Translations under genes and position numbers: made by a program | Shown here: positions 6,038-6,131 of the stretch, piece after piece | Layout: each line of letters opens with the position of its first letter | How positions within the stretch are numbered: position 1 is the first letter of the stretch | The notes under the pieces: generated by a model | The model's input: only the letters and a program-made list of their open reading frames with translations | Databases searched by the model: none | Told to the model about the DNA's origin: nothing | NCBI GenBank assembly: GCA_023667385.1 | Contig: JAMPAE010000096.1 | Location: 1 to 6,131 of the forward strand | DNA length: 6,131 nucleotides | Direction: 5' to 3' | From: Ruminococcus sp. | Lineage (GTDB): Bacteria > Bacillota > Clostridia > Oscillospirales > Acutalibacteraceae

Positions 6038-6066
6038 ATTATATATCACCAAATTAAAAAAATCAA
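6038..6066 (-). promoter_or_regulatory. recA operon promoter
   Basis: A consensus -10 box TATAAT (6043..6038) lies 17 bases from TTGATT (6066..6061), a 4-of-6 match to the -35 consensus. The predicted start near 6031 coincides with the edge of the LexA box. Confidence 0.9.
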
Positions 6067-6087
6067 CTGTTTTTGCGAAAAAACTGC

Positions 6088-6115
6088 AAAAAAAGAAGCG
6101 CTTTTTTTGCGCTTC
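6088..6115 (-). terminator. Intrinsic terminator of the gene upstream of recA
   Basis: A perfect 7-bp stem GAAGCGC/GCGCTTC with an A7 loop is followed by T7 on the minus strand. A G-U and two A-U pairs could extend it. It should end a transcript arriving from beyond the right edge and insulates the recA promoter. On the plus strand the bases after the stem are not a U-tract, so the minus orientation is preferred. Confidence 0.88.
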
Positions 6116-6131
6116 CTTAAAAATGTTTATT

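Noticed and set aside
6095..6118. The hairpin near the right edge as a plus-strand terminator
   Set aside because: The plus-strand sequence after the stem is CTTAAAAATG without a U-tract, whereas the minus strand has T7 directly after the stem.

Overview
The window looks like chromosomal housekeeping DNA from a Gram-positive anaerobe of the class Clostridia, possibly Oscillospirales/Ruminococcaceae-like. The grounds are a cysteine T-box leader, a Gram-positive-type LexA box in front of recA, a short Bacillus-type CysE, strong AGGAGG-type ribosome binding sites and moderate GC. The family-level placement is inference. All seven genes lie on the minus strand, so transcription runs from the right edge to the left edge. 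I see no mobile element, CRISPR array, rRNA or tRNA gene.

Right part (6115 to 2391): the intrinsic terminator of an unseen upstream gene is followed by a sigma-A-type promoter with a LexA operator at the likely transcription start. Next come recA (recombinase), recX (RecA modulator), rimO (radical-SAM methylthiotransferase for ribosomal protein S12) and an HD-domain phosphohydrolase. recA/recX overlap by 1 base and rimO/HD by 4 bases; recX and rimO are 39 bases apart. With no internal terminator seen, the four genes are probably one transcript, which would place rimO and the HD gene under SOS control.

Middle (2361 to 1994): about 400 bases without a protein gene hold a near-perfect promoter (TTGACA, 17 bases, TATAAT) and a complete T-box riboswitch. 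Stem I has a loop-E AGUA/GAA arrangement and a UGC (cysteine) specifier. Downstream are the T-box sequence with a UGGA bulge, an antiterminator and a mutually exclusive 10-bp terminator with a U7 tail. The specifier codon and the fourth bulge base (A, matching the U73 discriminator usual in tRNA-Cys) both point to uncharged tRNA-Cys as the ligand.

Left part (1993 to 1): pgsA (phosphatidylglycerophosphate synthase), cysE (serine acetyltransferase) and cysS (cysteinyl-tRNA synthetase, cut by the window edge after 245 codons) form a tight operon behind the T-box. cysE makes the cysteine precursor and cysS charges tRNA-Cys, so the riboswitch closes a homeostatic loop. The odd member is pgsA, a membrane phospholipid gene in first position.

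Most of the window is conserved and well understood. The observations most worth a second look are pgsA under cysteine T-box control, and two genes (pgsA and rimO) whose only good Shine-Dalgarno lies about 30 bases from the start codon with a small hairpin between. I found no wholly new system.
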